This document shows positions 21,188 through 31,616 of a stretch of 64,000 nucleotides of DNA, piece after piece; within the stretch, counting starts at the first letter, position 1; the number at the start of each line of letters is the position of its first letter. Origin of the DNA: Cylindrodendrum hubeiense (lineage: Eukaryota; Ascomycota; Sordariomycetes; Hypocreales; Nectriaceae); contig JAANBB010000039.1 in NCBI GenBank assembly GCA_014621425.1, positions 1 to 64,000 of the forward strand, given 5' to 3'. Made by a program: the position numbers and the translations under genes. The notes beneath the pieces are model-generated. The model was given only the letters and a program-made list of their open reading frames with translations. It was not told the origin of the DNA and made no database searches.

Positions 21188-22858
21188 ATGTTGACTAACG
21201 AGATGCAAGTGGCTCCTTCGAAGGGCCGAGCCCGGAGCAATTCCGCATTTCAGAGGTCTTTCTCATCGCCGTTCCCTGAAGAAGCCCACGATACCCTCTG
21301 CCAGGATTCTATCACTTTGCTCAAGAATACCGAAGTGAGCCCTCACCGGCAGGGTCTCCCCGCTTGGGACCGGACGCTCGACGCCGTATACCACCGACAT
21401 GCCGAGGGCCAGAGCACAGTGAACAAAGACGCCCAGTTCAAAGATGCCCTCGGACAGTTCTTCAAGGATCACGACCATGAAAGACCGAGCTCTCGCTACT
21501 TCCGACTTCCTGATAGCATCCGCCTGCGGATCTCCCAGCTCGTCTTAGCACCACACCGTACCGAGAAGCCCATCCGCCTCAACCGGAGCTCCTTTAATCG
21601 GGATTGCTGGCGCAACGATGACCTCCAGTCGTCGAGTACAGCCCTCCTGCCTCTCGGCCCGTATTTGCAAGTGTCGTTCGGGTTCCGCGCAGATCTGCTG
21701 GTTGCCTTTCTCCTTGACGTCAGACTCCACGCCACATTCTCTCCCTACGTCGGCCCTCGAGTTAGCCCGCTGGCTACGACCTGGCTCAATAGATATGGAA
21801 GATATGCCCAGAACATAGTCATTGAAATCGACATGACTCGCCTCGGCTGTGGTCCTGGGACAGACGCCGTTTCGTTGCTCCCTGGCGTGGACCACGTTGA
21901 CGCGCTGCTGCAAAAGTTTGTCAAATCTCAACTCGACAGAGACAAGTCACGACCATTGGACAGCCTGTCTCTCCTGTGTCGAAGGTTCTACGGTCAGCGA
22001 TACCACACTCAGCCGACAAGATCCGTTACTGGGCGATCCAGCGAAGCGAGCAACTACAGCCGCCTTAGCCAGAGATCCGAGCCACCCTCCGGCATCGAAG
22101 GGACGAGACAGGACTCGCCTGGATTTGAAAAGGCACTAAGCTCTTCACCAGTCCGCCGGCGGTATTTTTGGAATATCGAATCGGAAGAAGCCGCAGATTT
22201 CTCGGCTGAAGGAAATGACGGCGTCGACACCCCGGACCTGAAGCAAACTGACAGCAAGATTCTAACAAGTCCCCTCATGCTAAGCCACCAAGCATACTAC
22301 TGCCCAGATTCATATTTGGGCGTGTGCAACTGCCTTTTGGAACTGAGCGACCATGTAAACTCCCTTCGCATCTGTGGCTTTAGCGAATCATTCACAACTT
22401 GCTTCGTAAACGCCATGTTCCCATTTGCGTCGACGAAATTGGAGCAGCATTGCTACCGCGTAGCCCCGTCGACCATGTGGCCACGATTGAGCGGCCAGAA
22501 ATCCTACATCGACACAGGGAACGGGTCCCTCTCGCTCGATGACCACGAAGCAGTCCCAGTTGCGAATTCCAGCGCGGAGCTGGCAGCTTGGGAGGGATGC
22601 GTCCAGTTACCCCCGCCAATCCTTGATACACGCGGAACTCCTTATCTCCCTCCAGTTGTGAGTGCGTTGCAGAGGATGAGAAGTCAGCCGTCGGATTCCA
22701 GCATGGATAATTGTATTCAGGACTTGGTTCAGGAGAATGAAGTGTTAGAAGAAGTCGGTACTGACAAGACAAGGATGATGAGGCTGTTGGATGTATACGG
22801 GAAGGCAAAAGCCAAGAGGAAGCGAAGCTTGACGAAGGAGATTTCCGCCACGTTGTAG
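21188..22858 (+). CDS. Uncharacterised protein with an F-box-like/heterokaryon-type leucine-rich layout
   Basis: A single exon of 556 aa from the ATG of MLTNEMQVAPSKGRARSNS; the frame is open a little further up but without an ATG. Visible features are a Ser-rich N-terminus, then SSRYFRLPDSIRLRISQLVL (about 103-122), which resembles the start of many fungal F-box-like proteins (R-x-L-P-x-x-I/L-R), a set of hydrophobic strands and helices, a disordered Ser/Glu-rich middle, and a conserved-looking Cys-containing stretch (YYCPDSYLGVCNCLLELS, then LRICGFSESFTTCFVNAMFP). The C-terminus is a basic helix (YGKAKAKRKRSL). I do not recognise a catalytic motif and assign no function. Its codon use resembles its neighbours, which argues for a real native gene. 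Confidence 0.65.
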   Translation: MLTNEMQVAPSKGRARSNSAFQRSFSSPFPEEAHDTLCQDSITLLKNTEVSPHRQGLPAWDRTLDAVYHRHAEGQSTVNKDAQFKDALGQFFKDHDHERPSSRYFRLPDSIRLRISQLVLAPHRTEKPIRLNRSSFNRDCWRNDDLQSSSTALLPLGPYLQVSFGFRADLLVAFLLDVRLHATFSPYVGPRVSPLATTWLNRYGRYAQNIVIEIDMTRLGCGPGTDAVSLLPGVDHVDALLQKFVKSQLDRDKSRPLDSLSLLCRRFYGQRYHTQPTRSVTGRSSEASNYSRLSQRSEPPSGIEGTRQDSPGFEKALSSSPVRRRYFWNIESEEAADFSAEGNDGVDTPDLKQTDSKILTSPLMLSHQAYYCPDSYLGVCNCLLELSDHVNSLRICGFSESFTTCFVNAMFPFASTKLEQHCYRVAPSTMWPRLSGQKSYIDTGNGSLSLDDHEAVPVANSSAELAAWEGCVQLPPPILDTRGTPYLPPVVSALQRMRSQPSDSSMDNCIQDLVQENEVLEEVGTDKTRMMRLLDVYGKAKAKRKRSLTKEISATL

Positions 22859-23182
22859 TGACCGCTGGGTAACCATGGTCTTGGTACATTTCTGGATGGA
22901 CGGCATTTTTCTTGTATGATAATATAATACCAGTTTGTTTCATAAGAACGCGTCAATACCTGTCGCTTATTCTACATCGGCCCATCAAACTCCTCATATG
23001 CATCTATCATGAACAGACCATCAACCCCCGCTGCTAAAAGACTCGCTATGTGGCTTCACATCATAACTCATTATCTTGAACTCATCAGTGCCTACCTTAC
23101 CAGAAGGCCTAGTTCGTGAATCTACCTCCGATTTGCAATAAACCGAGATACGCCTATCCTACGTCTTCTCCTGTGCAGCAAT
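22859..23182. other. intergenic, convergent gene ends
   Basis: Short AT-rich gap between two convergent genes; nothing recognisable. Confidence 0.6.
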
Positions 23183-25057
23183 CTACTGCAAAGACTAGCA
23201 CAAAGTTAGCTGTGTACCACAGTTCGAGAATATAGGGGATCTTACAATAGCAAATTTGCTTCTGGAACGAATCGTCTCTCCGAAAAACACCAAAACCCAG
23301 GGGATGAGAGACAACCCGCCGGCGATCCCACCCAGGACGCAACCCGCATTTTTAAGACCCAGATTGTCGAACATAAGGCCAGTAATGAGGGGAAATGAAC
23401 CACCCAACACGTTACGGCAGAAACTCTGAGCGGCGAGAGCCGATGAAGCGTAGATATGATAGGTATCCGCGAGGTAGTTGAAGGTTGCGAGATACACCGA
23501 GTAAATACCCCAGGTGGCGAAACCGATCCCGATGGCTTGCGCGTACTGGCTAGTGTTGGATGGACCAAGGAATGCACCGAACAATCCTGCAGGGAGGAAT
23601 AGCGATGTAATGCAAGCAAAGTACAGTCTTGATTCCGGCGCTTCGACAGGGAAGTTCTTCCTCATGAATGCCCAGAATTTGGATCCGGACTGAGGCTTGT
23701 CTCCCTCTTCCTGCTTCCTCCACTGGGGATGTTTCATCAAATTCTCCTGCAAGATGCCCACGATTGTTGCGACGACAGCTGATGCCATCATAGCAGTGTA
23801 GACACGGCTGGACATGTCAAGATTGCCGGCGTATAGGTAAGGAACCACAGCAAAGGAAAGGTACAAGACTCCCCACGAAAAGGCAGCCCATATCGAGAAG
23901 CAAAAAACGACAGGCTCAGTGAAGAGCAGGTAGAAGGGTCGTTTGACTGAAGTCGACACCATCTTGGCCAAGGAGGCCCGCTGTTCATCTGCCTGGACAA
24001 CCCATCTGACGCGCCGTAACCGACGCTGCGGCTCCTGTTCCCGACCAGAGTTATACTCGACTTGGGCAGGGTCGGCCTGCAAGGTCTTGATGGTCGAAGA
24101 TGACGATTCTGCGCTTGTCTCTTCCTCAGCGTCCGTTACCCAGACTCCGTAAGCGCCCATGCTCTCCAGTTGTTCATACCACTGGTTCAGCTTTTTGGCC
24201 TTTCTCGTCAACAGGACAGATGCTCGAGTCTCGCGGAAGAAGAATATGATGGCAATCAGAATCGCACCATCCAGGATTACCTGATGCCAAAAAGCCCACT
24301 TCCATGCTTGGGTTGGATTGCTCATGTCGTTTACAAATACCGCTGCGACCAGCGGCCCGGCTCCAGTTCCTGCGAGCACGGCCCCGCTGAATAAAGCCAT
24401 TGGGGTATTTCTCTCCTCTTTGTCCCATAAATCAGCAATAACACCGCCGATTATGGAGCTGAACACCGAACCGCCGACTCCAACCAAGAACCGAGCAACC
24501 AGCATACCAGCGAGGTTGGTCATAAGAGGACAAACGGCCTGGAATATGAGATAAACGACACCAGCAAGAACAAAGACAGGATAGCGTCCTAAAATCTCAG
24601 ATATCGGAGCAAGAGCCATGGGAGCGATGGCGAAGCCCATGCAAAAGGTCGTGATGCCGACAAGAGCAGCAAGGTGACTCGTGCCGAGATCCTTCGCCAT
24701 CAGGGATGAAGGAGGTGAGTAGGCGCCGGCAGTATATGCCGTAAGGAACGTTGCAACACAGGAGAGTGCGAGTAAAATGTTCTTTCGGGCCAAAGCCCAA
24801 GTCAGGGGCGAGGTATATGGCCTCATGTCTGGACAGGGCGGGAGTTGCTCGTTCTCGTGAAGACCGACTTCTTGGGCTGTTGGTGGGGACGGCAGGTTGC
24901 TGCTGAACGAGAGATAGAGATATGATATCGGTTCATCCTTGATCAAGTTGTTTCCTGGTGCTTTGGGGGCAAGTGTATTGTCGATACTGATCTCCAACTC
25001 GCCCTGATCAAGCACTGGAGTGTCTCCATCCCAACGGGACTCGCTTTTTGGTGGCAT
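23183..25057 (-). CDS. MFS drug:H+ antiporter (DHA1 family)
   Basis: Main exon 25057-23246, then an intron 23245-23186 (GTAAGA, branch GCTAAC, TTTGCAG), then a bare TAG stop at 23185-23183. This gives 604 aa ending RSRSKFAI. If the intron is not removed the frame reads 16 more codons to a stop at 23195. About 80 cytosolic residues precede TM1. Twelve hydrophobic segments are visible. The TM2-3 loop reads APISEILGRYP (motif A) and TM5 AVLAGTGAGPLVAAVF (motif C). A long central loop of about 90 residues is acidic, then basic. The late helix YHIYASSALAAQSFCRNVLGG is a strong DHA1 signature. An exporter of small hydrophobic or cationic compounds is expected; the substrate is unknown. It belongs to the same family as the gene at 16.9 kb but is clearly different in sequence. 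Confidence 0.9.
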
Positions 25058-26818
25058 TTTCTGCCTCTGCGATGCCTGTCGTGTTTACAGCGCTTTCTAG
25101 GCTTCCAGGGGTCGATTCGAAGGAATTATAGGCGAGAGTTTGAGTTGGCCAGCGAGTTTTGCGTTGGCTACCTGGAGAGCTGGTTTCGGAAAGGAGACAA
25201 CGTTGGGGTGGGTTGGGAGTTCATCGAGAGATACTGAAAAAGCAATGCTCCGATTGGGGCACAACCCGGGTTATGAGGGCTGAATGGAGTAAAGGACAGG
25301 AGATGAGCATGGCGGCGGGATCTCGACGGGAATAATGCCCTCTGGGAGTAGTGTCCGCCTTTTCATGTCGACCGAAAGACTAATAAGACCCACGAATGGC
25401 TTGTGAGATACGGGGCGCTAGTGCGGACCCGGCAGAATTGAAGTGGTGTTGAAGATCAGTGGGCAGCGTCGGGAAAAGAAAAATGATACCAGGAATCAAG
25501 GTAGGGACGATCTGATCTATCAACTTCCTGTTCCACGTGAACACGGGGGAAGATGTAGGCTTGTGCCTTGTATATTTCACCAACGCGAGAGAATCAACTG
25601 TTCGATCACTTCAGAGACACATGAAAGGCTGGGCTTCAGAGAGCGCACAGAGAGCACACAGAGAGCACAGCGTGGCGGGGACAAGCTCGTCTCCCCACTC
25701 ACTATTGAATCGGACCTGCCTCAAGAGTCCGAGGCCGAGATGAGATTTCGAAGCCCGAGGCCGGAAATAAGATGGACATGCAGCGTGAGGACAGGCTCAA
25801 GGGTCTCTTGGCCGAATTGGAGCGTTGGCGGGCAGGGTCCAAGTGCCGCTGATTGACCAATTTTCCCGCGAGCTTTAGCCGAGGACCAAGGGAAGCCAGC
25901 TGATTGGCCATGTCTCGGAACGACTGCAGTCTTCGATGGGAACAAGCGGCTGACTGCCGAGATTTATCGTTTAGAGAGAGCACCGCCTCGCTTGGGGGAC
26001 TTGGCACGGCGGGATCCACACAATCAGGTGGGGAGGACTATGCCCGATTATTGCCGGGACATGGTTTTCTCATCTATGTGAATCTGTGAGGGGAAGGTGA
26101 GCTTGGTTCGTTGGGCACATGAAGATGCGGGAGATCTCATGAAATCTGGGGGGTTGCATACGTACGCATTTGTAAACTTCCCCACTCGTCCCAGAGCGGA
26201 CCCCGTGGACTGCACATTGTCGGATACCGCGGGGAGAGTCCCATCCTGGATGAAGTAGGTGACATTGCAGACAGTCTTCACCGGGGATGTTGAAGACGTC
26301 AGGCAGCCTCAAACGAACGCGTGGTGGTGGGAGTGACGTGTGAAGGCCTGCAGGCCACGTGATGCGTCATCTGACTGCATCTTATCGCAGGCCAACACCT
26401 CCAACATGGGATATTTCCTCTCAGTTGTCTCTTTTCGCACCGCTAGGCCGAGCACAGGCAGCCCCATGCAGGGTTCACGACATGGCCTCGATCTATCGGG
26501 TGAATGGAATTGGCTAAATTCCCTGACGCCAAACTTGGGTTAGGCTCTCAAGCTCTCAAGCTTTTGTGCCCTGCAATCAATCGATTCCAGTCGTCTAGAC
26601 TGCGACACTACTTGCAGCCTCAGGTTCAATTGTGCTGGCCTCTTTGGTTACGTTAACGGAAGTTGCAGTCAGTGACAACATGAGAGAAGCAAATAATTAT
26701 TCCATTAGAACCAATATCGTCAGCGTGACGTCGTCATGGGCACCATGGGTTTCTGTGCGTCATGGGTTCCCAGTACGCTCCCACTGTGTCCAATACGGCA
26801 GCCGGTCACATCCCACCA
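25058..26818. other. 1.8 kb intergenic region
   Basis: Upstream region of the MFS gene (-) and 3' region of the UPF0590 gene (-). A short repeat GAGAGCACACA lies near 25640-25665 and a CCAAT box (ATTGG on +) near 25900. Overlapping frames at 25443-26019 look like chance. Confidence 0.5.
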
Positions 26819-28000
26819 TTAATCTACGTCGTCTGGGCTCGTCTTTTCGTACCCATCCTCGCCAAACTTGGGTCCAAACTTCTCTCGCGCTTCCTTCAAG
26901 GCTTCGACCTCGTCGTAGTCGCCCTCATCCTCGGGAATCGGGATCTCGCGCTGCTCAGCCAGGGACTCCTTGGCCCCTGGCTTGAGGGTCCCGTCCTCGT
27001 TGACAAAGTCCTTGTGGTACAGATTAAAGAGAATAACCAGATATGTCTGGTCAGTCTCCTTGTTCCGTAAGACGTATCTGAGTTGGTGTGAGCGTCTCTG
27101 GTTGGACCTGAGACAGTAAACGAAGAGAGGCGTAAGAAAGATGATCATTTAGACGCGTGCCCCCTTACAACCCATGAAAGGTATCGGAGGCTCGCAAGGA
27201 AACTGGGGACGCCTGTAATGCAGGCCCAAAATCAATTAGAAGGTTGCTTACCTGAGCCCTTGACCATCCCAGTACTTCATAATGGGCAACTGGAATCCGG
27301 GCAACTTCAAGGCCAGGCTGGAAAAGTCGAGATAGGGGTTGAAGAAATCCAGACCATAGGTCTGATCGTACTCAAACACCCACTTCTCCTTGCTATCAGC
27401 GCGAAGGGCCCACTTCATCCGGGCTTTATTGGCCTCGGGAGCTCCGATCTCCTCACGGGCCTTCAGGCCAGCTTCGTCGCCGCCCTCCTCGAACCAAAGA
27501 CCACCCTTGTCCTCGTCGATCTCACCAGCACCAACGTAGACAGTGTTGAAGGAGCTCAAGGCGGGTCCATATAAGAAGGGTTTGTCGGCATAGGCATCTC
27601 CCTCCAGGCCGGGATCAATCCACCACCGGACAATGCTCATGGCAGTGTTAAAGCCAGGGGGGAGGCGATCACGGATGGGGTGGTCAAAGTCATTACCGAA
27701 CTGCAAGTTGGTTGCTGTGATGCCGGCGCCATCTTCACCAGCTGGCTTCTTGGCAGTAAAGCGGAGTGTGATGCTGTACTGGTCCTGGTTATACGCGTGA
27801 GGCTCGGATGAGAAGTAGGGAGAAGTGGCCGGGGAGTCGTGAGGCAGTCCCTTGTAGTCCTGGATTCGAACATTGAGCTCGATGTCGGCCAGGTCGCTGG
27901 AGATGCGAATTGGCTGGGCTACGTTGACAGGGACCTGGACATGCTGGTCGTCGTCGTAGCCTGAGCCAGCGGTGATGTGCAGAATATAATTTTCTGCCAT
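26819..28000 (-). CDS. UPF0590 / DUF1769 family protein
   Basis: Two exons (28000-27252, 27077-26819) give 335 aa; the intron of 174 nt is long for this window and its removal joins YWDGQGLR to YVLRNKE. The protein begins MAENYILHITAGSGYDD, continues with a beta-rich domain (RIQDYKGLP, YSITLRFTAKKP, NLQFGNDFDHPIRDRLPPG) and has a conserved centre with WWIDPGLEGDAYADKPFLYG. A second block reads WVFEYDQTYGLDFFNPYLDF, and the end is acidic and disordered. The family is known from S. pombe UPF0590 proteins and most ascomycetes. No enzymatic activity is established and I assign none. No signal peptide or membrane segment is visible, so it is probably cytosolic. Confidence 0.88.
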
Positions 28001-29125
28001 TGTCGGTGTGTGTTGGTGTTGTGTTACCCCTGCGATTATCCAGGGTCTGGGCGGAGTACTGCTATTGTAGGTTATCTGGAGTAATCTGAAAATCTGAGAG
28101 AGAAAACTAGATCGCCAGCAATAAATGGGGATAAAGGCCTTGTTGGGGGTATTTGTGAGTCAAGGACCACAGCAACGGGCTTCTATGATGGCTCGACAGT
28201 CTGGAGTATATGACGTGAGTTTTTTTTGGCCTCCTGCGCGCCAGCGTGCGGCCAAGCTCAACGACCATGCTACGGGTCTACGGCGGTTGGTAATTGGATG
28301 CAACACCATCATCGACCACTTATTTGCTCCGCCATGCGCCAATCGATAGCAAGGCGTGCGCAGACTTGCGTAGACTTGCGTATAGTACATGATAAAACCT
28401 CATCCTCACAGCTTGGTCCTTTCGATTTTCCAGCTTCATGGCGTGCACAGACTGCAACAATGATTCTGTTTGTATGCACTATCCGGCGTTATCTTTATCG
28501 TCCAGTCCCTAGAAGTTCCGCTACCCTTGTCCAGTACAGGTTGTACAGCAAGCCACACATGCTGCCTCTTCACCGCCGAGTCGTGACGTAAAGTGTTGTT
28601 GGCACTGTACCCTTGTTCGGCTTCTAGGCTATTTCGCACCGCCCAACGGACTCGGCGCTATCTCGCGAAGCTCATCGAATCTGACTTTCACATGCTCGAC
28701 TTACAGCATGAGTGATGACCTCATCTATTTTGGTGAAGGGCTGAGGCAGCAGCTTTGGCTGCATTCTTTGATGCCTTCATGCCTCAGGCAACACATGTCT
28801 CACTTCTCGATTCTCAGGGTAGGTGTGGATGCCTGTGGGTACCCCACCTTTAACTCGGCATGATCTTGAACCTCAGACCCCAACAAACGACTCAAGCATA
28901 ATCGCAACCATCACGATTCTCTCTTTACTGAATAATGATATTGAATTCATGACATGATATGAGTCGATATCTACTCTCATTCGCTCTCCTCTTAAACATT
29001 ATTTCCAGCCTGAATTAGAGTGAGACTACCAGCATCGCCCCCTCTCTCCGAGCCGAGGTCTGGACAGCATCTCAAACATCACATCTTAACTCTCAGCCAC
29101 CAATCAATAAAACATACAAATCATC
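28001..29125. other. divergent intergenic region
   Basis: Promoters of the UPF0590 gene (-) and the PPAT gene (+). No gene, RNA or long repeat is recognised; a near-repeat GCAGACTTGCGTA/GTAGACTTGCGTA lies at about 28358-28385. Confidence 0.55.
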
Positions 29126-30352
29126 ATGTGTGTCATTCCAAAGCACTCCAGCAATTCTTCTCCTACTCTCCTCCTCCTTCCTGCGCCGCCACGCCCCTCA
29201 TCCTTCATCGCCCTCGATGCTGCCTACCGTGCGCCACTCTCCGCTGTTCTCACCAAACTTAAGAACCTCGCCAAACCAACAACGTTGATCATCGCTGTCG
29301 CCTGTCCCATTCTTGAAGGCCCGGCCCCACGAGTTAAGACTGTCCGCTGGGTTGAGGCCCAGTCGCTACTAGCAGCTCTTTATACACTCGTGTCCGGCAT
29401 ATGCGCAAGCGAGTCTATCGATGTTGATGTAGGTGCTGGGCCTGGGAGTGTGGATTCGCGTATCGTCCTAGTCGATCATGAGCCCTTGCGGAAATATTGG
29501 CCTGGCCCAGATGGCGTCTATGAGCCTAACCGCACTTCTGTGCTTGATCTTGCCACCTTTGCTACAAAAGTACATCCCTGGGATACCATCTTCCATCCCA
29601 GTACCGAGGCTGGATACAAGTTGCTCTCCGATTTCCTCAGCTTTGCTGAAAAGCAGGCCTATACCTATAAACAGCTCGTCGCTGTTGAAGGTGGCATAAC
29701 TATGGTCACAGAGACTAGTGCGACAACGGAGGATCAGCCTACTCTCGGTGGTACTGTCTGCTTAGGAGGAACTTTTGATCATCTTCATCCTGGCCACAAG
29801 CTGCTTCTGCACGCAACTGCTTTGCTTCTTGCGATCCCGGAGAAGGACTCGGGCCAGACATGCACGCTGATTGTTGGGATATCAGGCGATGAGTTGCTTG
29901 TCAACAAAAAGTACGCCGAGGAGCTCCAGTCTTGGGATGAGCGTGCCCAAAATGTCCTCTCGTTTCTCTGTACCCTCCTCGAGTTCAAAACTACTACCAC
30001 GGCCCCTCCCACAGTCTCCAAACCCGACGAGTTGACCGCGACGCTGCGAAATGGCACTGTGCTAGTTCGTTGCGTCAACATCCACGATCCCTTCGGGCCA
30101 ACTATCACAGAGGAGACCATGGATGCAATTGTCGTGTCAGCTGAAACTCGGGGCGGTGGCAAGGCCATCAACGACAGGAGAACAGAAAAGGGTTGGCACC
30201 CTCTGGAGGTCTTCGAGATTGACGTGCTGGATGCTCGGGAGATCGTCGAAAGTCAAGGCGAAGGGGGCGCAGCCAAGGCAGAGGATTTTAGTGCCAAGAT
30301 TAGCAGCACAACCATCAGAGAGCAGAGAGCTGCTGCTAAGACTCAGCCATGA
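29126..30352 (+). CDS. cab4: Phosphopantetheine adenylyltransferase (fungal Cab4 type)
   Basis: A single exon of 408 aa starting MCVIPKHSSN. The C-terminal half is a cytidylyltransferase-fold domain: GGTVCLGGTFDHLHPGHKLL carries the nucleotide-binding H-x-G-H (His221 to His224), LIVGISGDELL follows, and ISSTTIR (about 392-398) is the S-S/T-x-x-I-R signature that binds ATP phosphates. The enzyme converts 4'-phosphopantetheine and ATP to dephospho-CoA, the fourth step of coenzyme A synthesis. The N-terminal 200 residues form the poorly conserved domain of fungal Cab4. No dephospho-CoA kinase domain is fused, unlike animal COASY; in fungi that step is a separate gene (Cab5). Probably cytosolic; no signal is visible. 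Confidence 0.92.
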   Translation: MCVIPKHSSNSSPTLLLLPAPPRPSSFIALDAAYRAPLSAVLTKLKNLAKPTTLIIAVACPILEGPAPRVKTVRWVEAQSLLAALYTLVSGICASESIDVDVGAGPGSVDSRIVLVDHEPLRKYWPGPDGVYEPNRTSVLDLATFATKVHPWDTIFHPSTEAGYKLLSDFLSFAEKQAYTYKQLVAVEGGITMVTETSATTEDQPTLGGTVCLGGTFDHLHPGHKLLLHATALLLAIPEKDSGQTCTLIVGISGDELLVNKKYAEELQSWDERAQNVLSFLCTLLEFKTTTTAPPTVSKPDELTATLRNGTVLVRCVNIHDPFGPTITEETMDAIVVSAETRGGGKAINDRRTEKGWHPLEVFEIDVLDAREIVESQGEGGAAKAEDFSAKISSTTIREQRAAAKTQP

Positions 30353-30842
30353 TGTGGAGGCGATTTGGACGATAACTCAATCCACGGCGACGGGAGCAGA
30401 GTTGGACACACCTCGAAATGAACGGGGACTGTTTATACGGGAACCCGACAGAAATATGTGGAGAACTGGGATCTGACAATGGCACTGCCTGGATTTTGCT
30501 GTCTTCTTTGATCAAGCGATCGAATTGAAACACTATTTTATCAGAGGCACACTAATGAAATTCTCAATCATTACCATACACTGGTCTCATAGTTGGGCTT
30601 TGTCAAAAGCCTTCTGATAAAATTCACCGAAATCACCAAGCCTGTTGATGGTGGATCCCAAATTCCTCACAAAACGCCAAACCAGAAACACATTGGGCCA
30701 TATAACCCAGAACTCCAAACCTACAGCGCAAAAGGAGGACCCTCAAGGGCCGTCTATGAAATCCCATCACTTCATCTGCATTTTCGTACCATCGAGGACC
30801 CTGTCTGCGCTTTGGCACTGGCGATATGCTCCATTGCGCTGT
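30353..30842. other. intergenic, convergent gene ends
   Basis: Nothing certain. A possible extra 3' exon of the next gene lies here on the minus strand (see that entry). Confidence 0.45.
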
Positions 30843-31616
30843 TCACTTTGTCTCGTCAGCATTTGGACGGCACATGAGCTTAATACTCGGGACTTGAGCT
30901 CTCAACATACATTGATCATCCATTTTTACCTTCGAGGTCATGTACCAGATCTCATTTATTCTGTCATCTTCATTCTGACAGCATGCGCAAAACTCATAGT
31001 CCATGCACATAGGCACGAGGTCGGGAGTAGGAAGTCTACTTTCTCGTGGTGTGCTTGGGTACCAGTCATCCAGCAGAGTATCTTTTTCGGCTGCAAAGAT
31101 ATCGGTCGGAGGGAATATGGGATGCGTCAGATCCTGATTACACCACGATCCGATCATAGCGACGTTGGAACCGAGAGGCTCTTGCTCCGCTCGAGGAAAC
31201 CCATTCTGAGGACCTCGTACCGGGAAGTTTTTTGAAGGGCGCCGAGACGACGGACGGACTATTTGGCTGCCCCAAGAGCTGGGAAGGGCTGACGGATCAA
31301 GATGGGAGGATTCTTGTCCGTGGAGGGATTTCATGTCCCAGGATTGATGGCGAGCACGTGACGGTGGCCTCCGACCACCAACTCCTCCGTTCACCTGGCT
31401 GACCATTTGGACATCACGACTCCGATGATGTCGGGGGTATTCACCAGAGCGATAGTTGAGAGTGCTTGGCTCAATAACGCTCTGCGATCCATGTGAATAT
31501 TGCATCGCTCTTTGGCCTTGGTGATTCCACATTGGTCCTTGACCATGGGATAGCTGAAGAGCCGACATGTATGGAGGTGGAGAGGACGGGACTGCAAGAG
31601 GGTGATGGAGAGACAT
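30843..31616 (-). CDS. Uncharacterised disordered protein with C-terminal Cys motif
   Basis: A frame of 257 aa from the ATG at 31616 (MSLHHPLAVPSSPPPYMSAL); the frame is open upstream, but that part is CT-rich leader. Most of it is disordered and rich in Ser, Pro, His and Gln. The only conserved-looking part is near the end: RLPTPDLVPM, then EFCACCQNEDDRINEIWYMT and KVKMDDQ, a Cys-rich turn followed by a helix. An alternative ending is possible. A donor at GTATGT just after KMDDQ and an acceptor AACAG about 72 nt on would replace the last 21 residues with SQWSISPVPKRRQGPRW and continue to a stop near 30633. I cannot decide between them. No function is assigned. CCAAT (31947) lies upstream. 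Confidence 0.55.
   Translation of the reverse strand: MSLHHPLAVPSSPPPYMSALQLSHGQGPMWNHQGQRAMQYSHGSQSVIEPSTLNYRSGEYPRHHRSRDVQMVSQVNGGVGGRRPPSRARHQSWDMKSLHGQESSHLDPSALPSSWGSQIVRPSSRRPSKNFPVRGPQNGFPRAEQEPLGSNVAMIGSWCNQDLTHPIFPPTDIFAAEKDTLLDDWYPSTPRESRLPTPDLVPMCMDYEFCACCQNEDDRINEIWYMTSKVKMDDQCMLRAQVPSIKLMCRPNADETK

Noticed and set aside
14042..25057. secondary-metabolite gene cluster around the regulator and two MFS genes
   Set aside because: No PKS, NRPS, terpene synthase, P450 or other tailoring enzyme is present, and housekeeping genes lie between.
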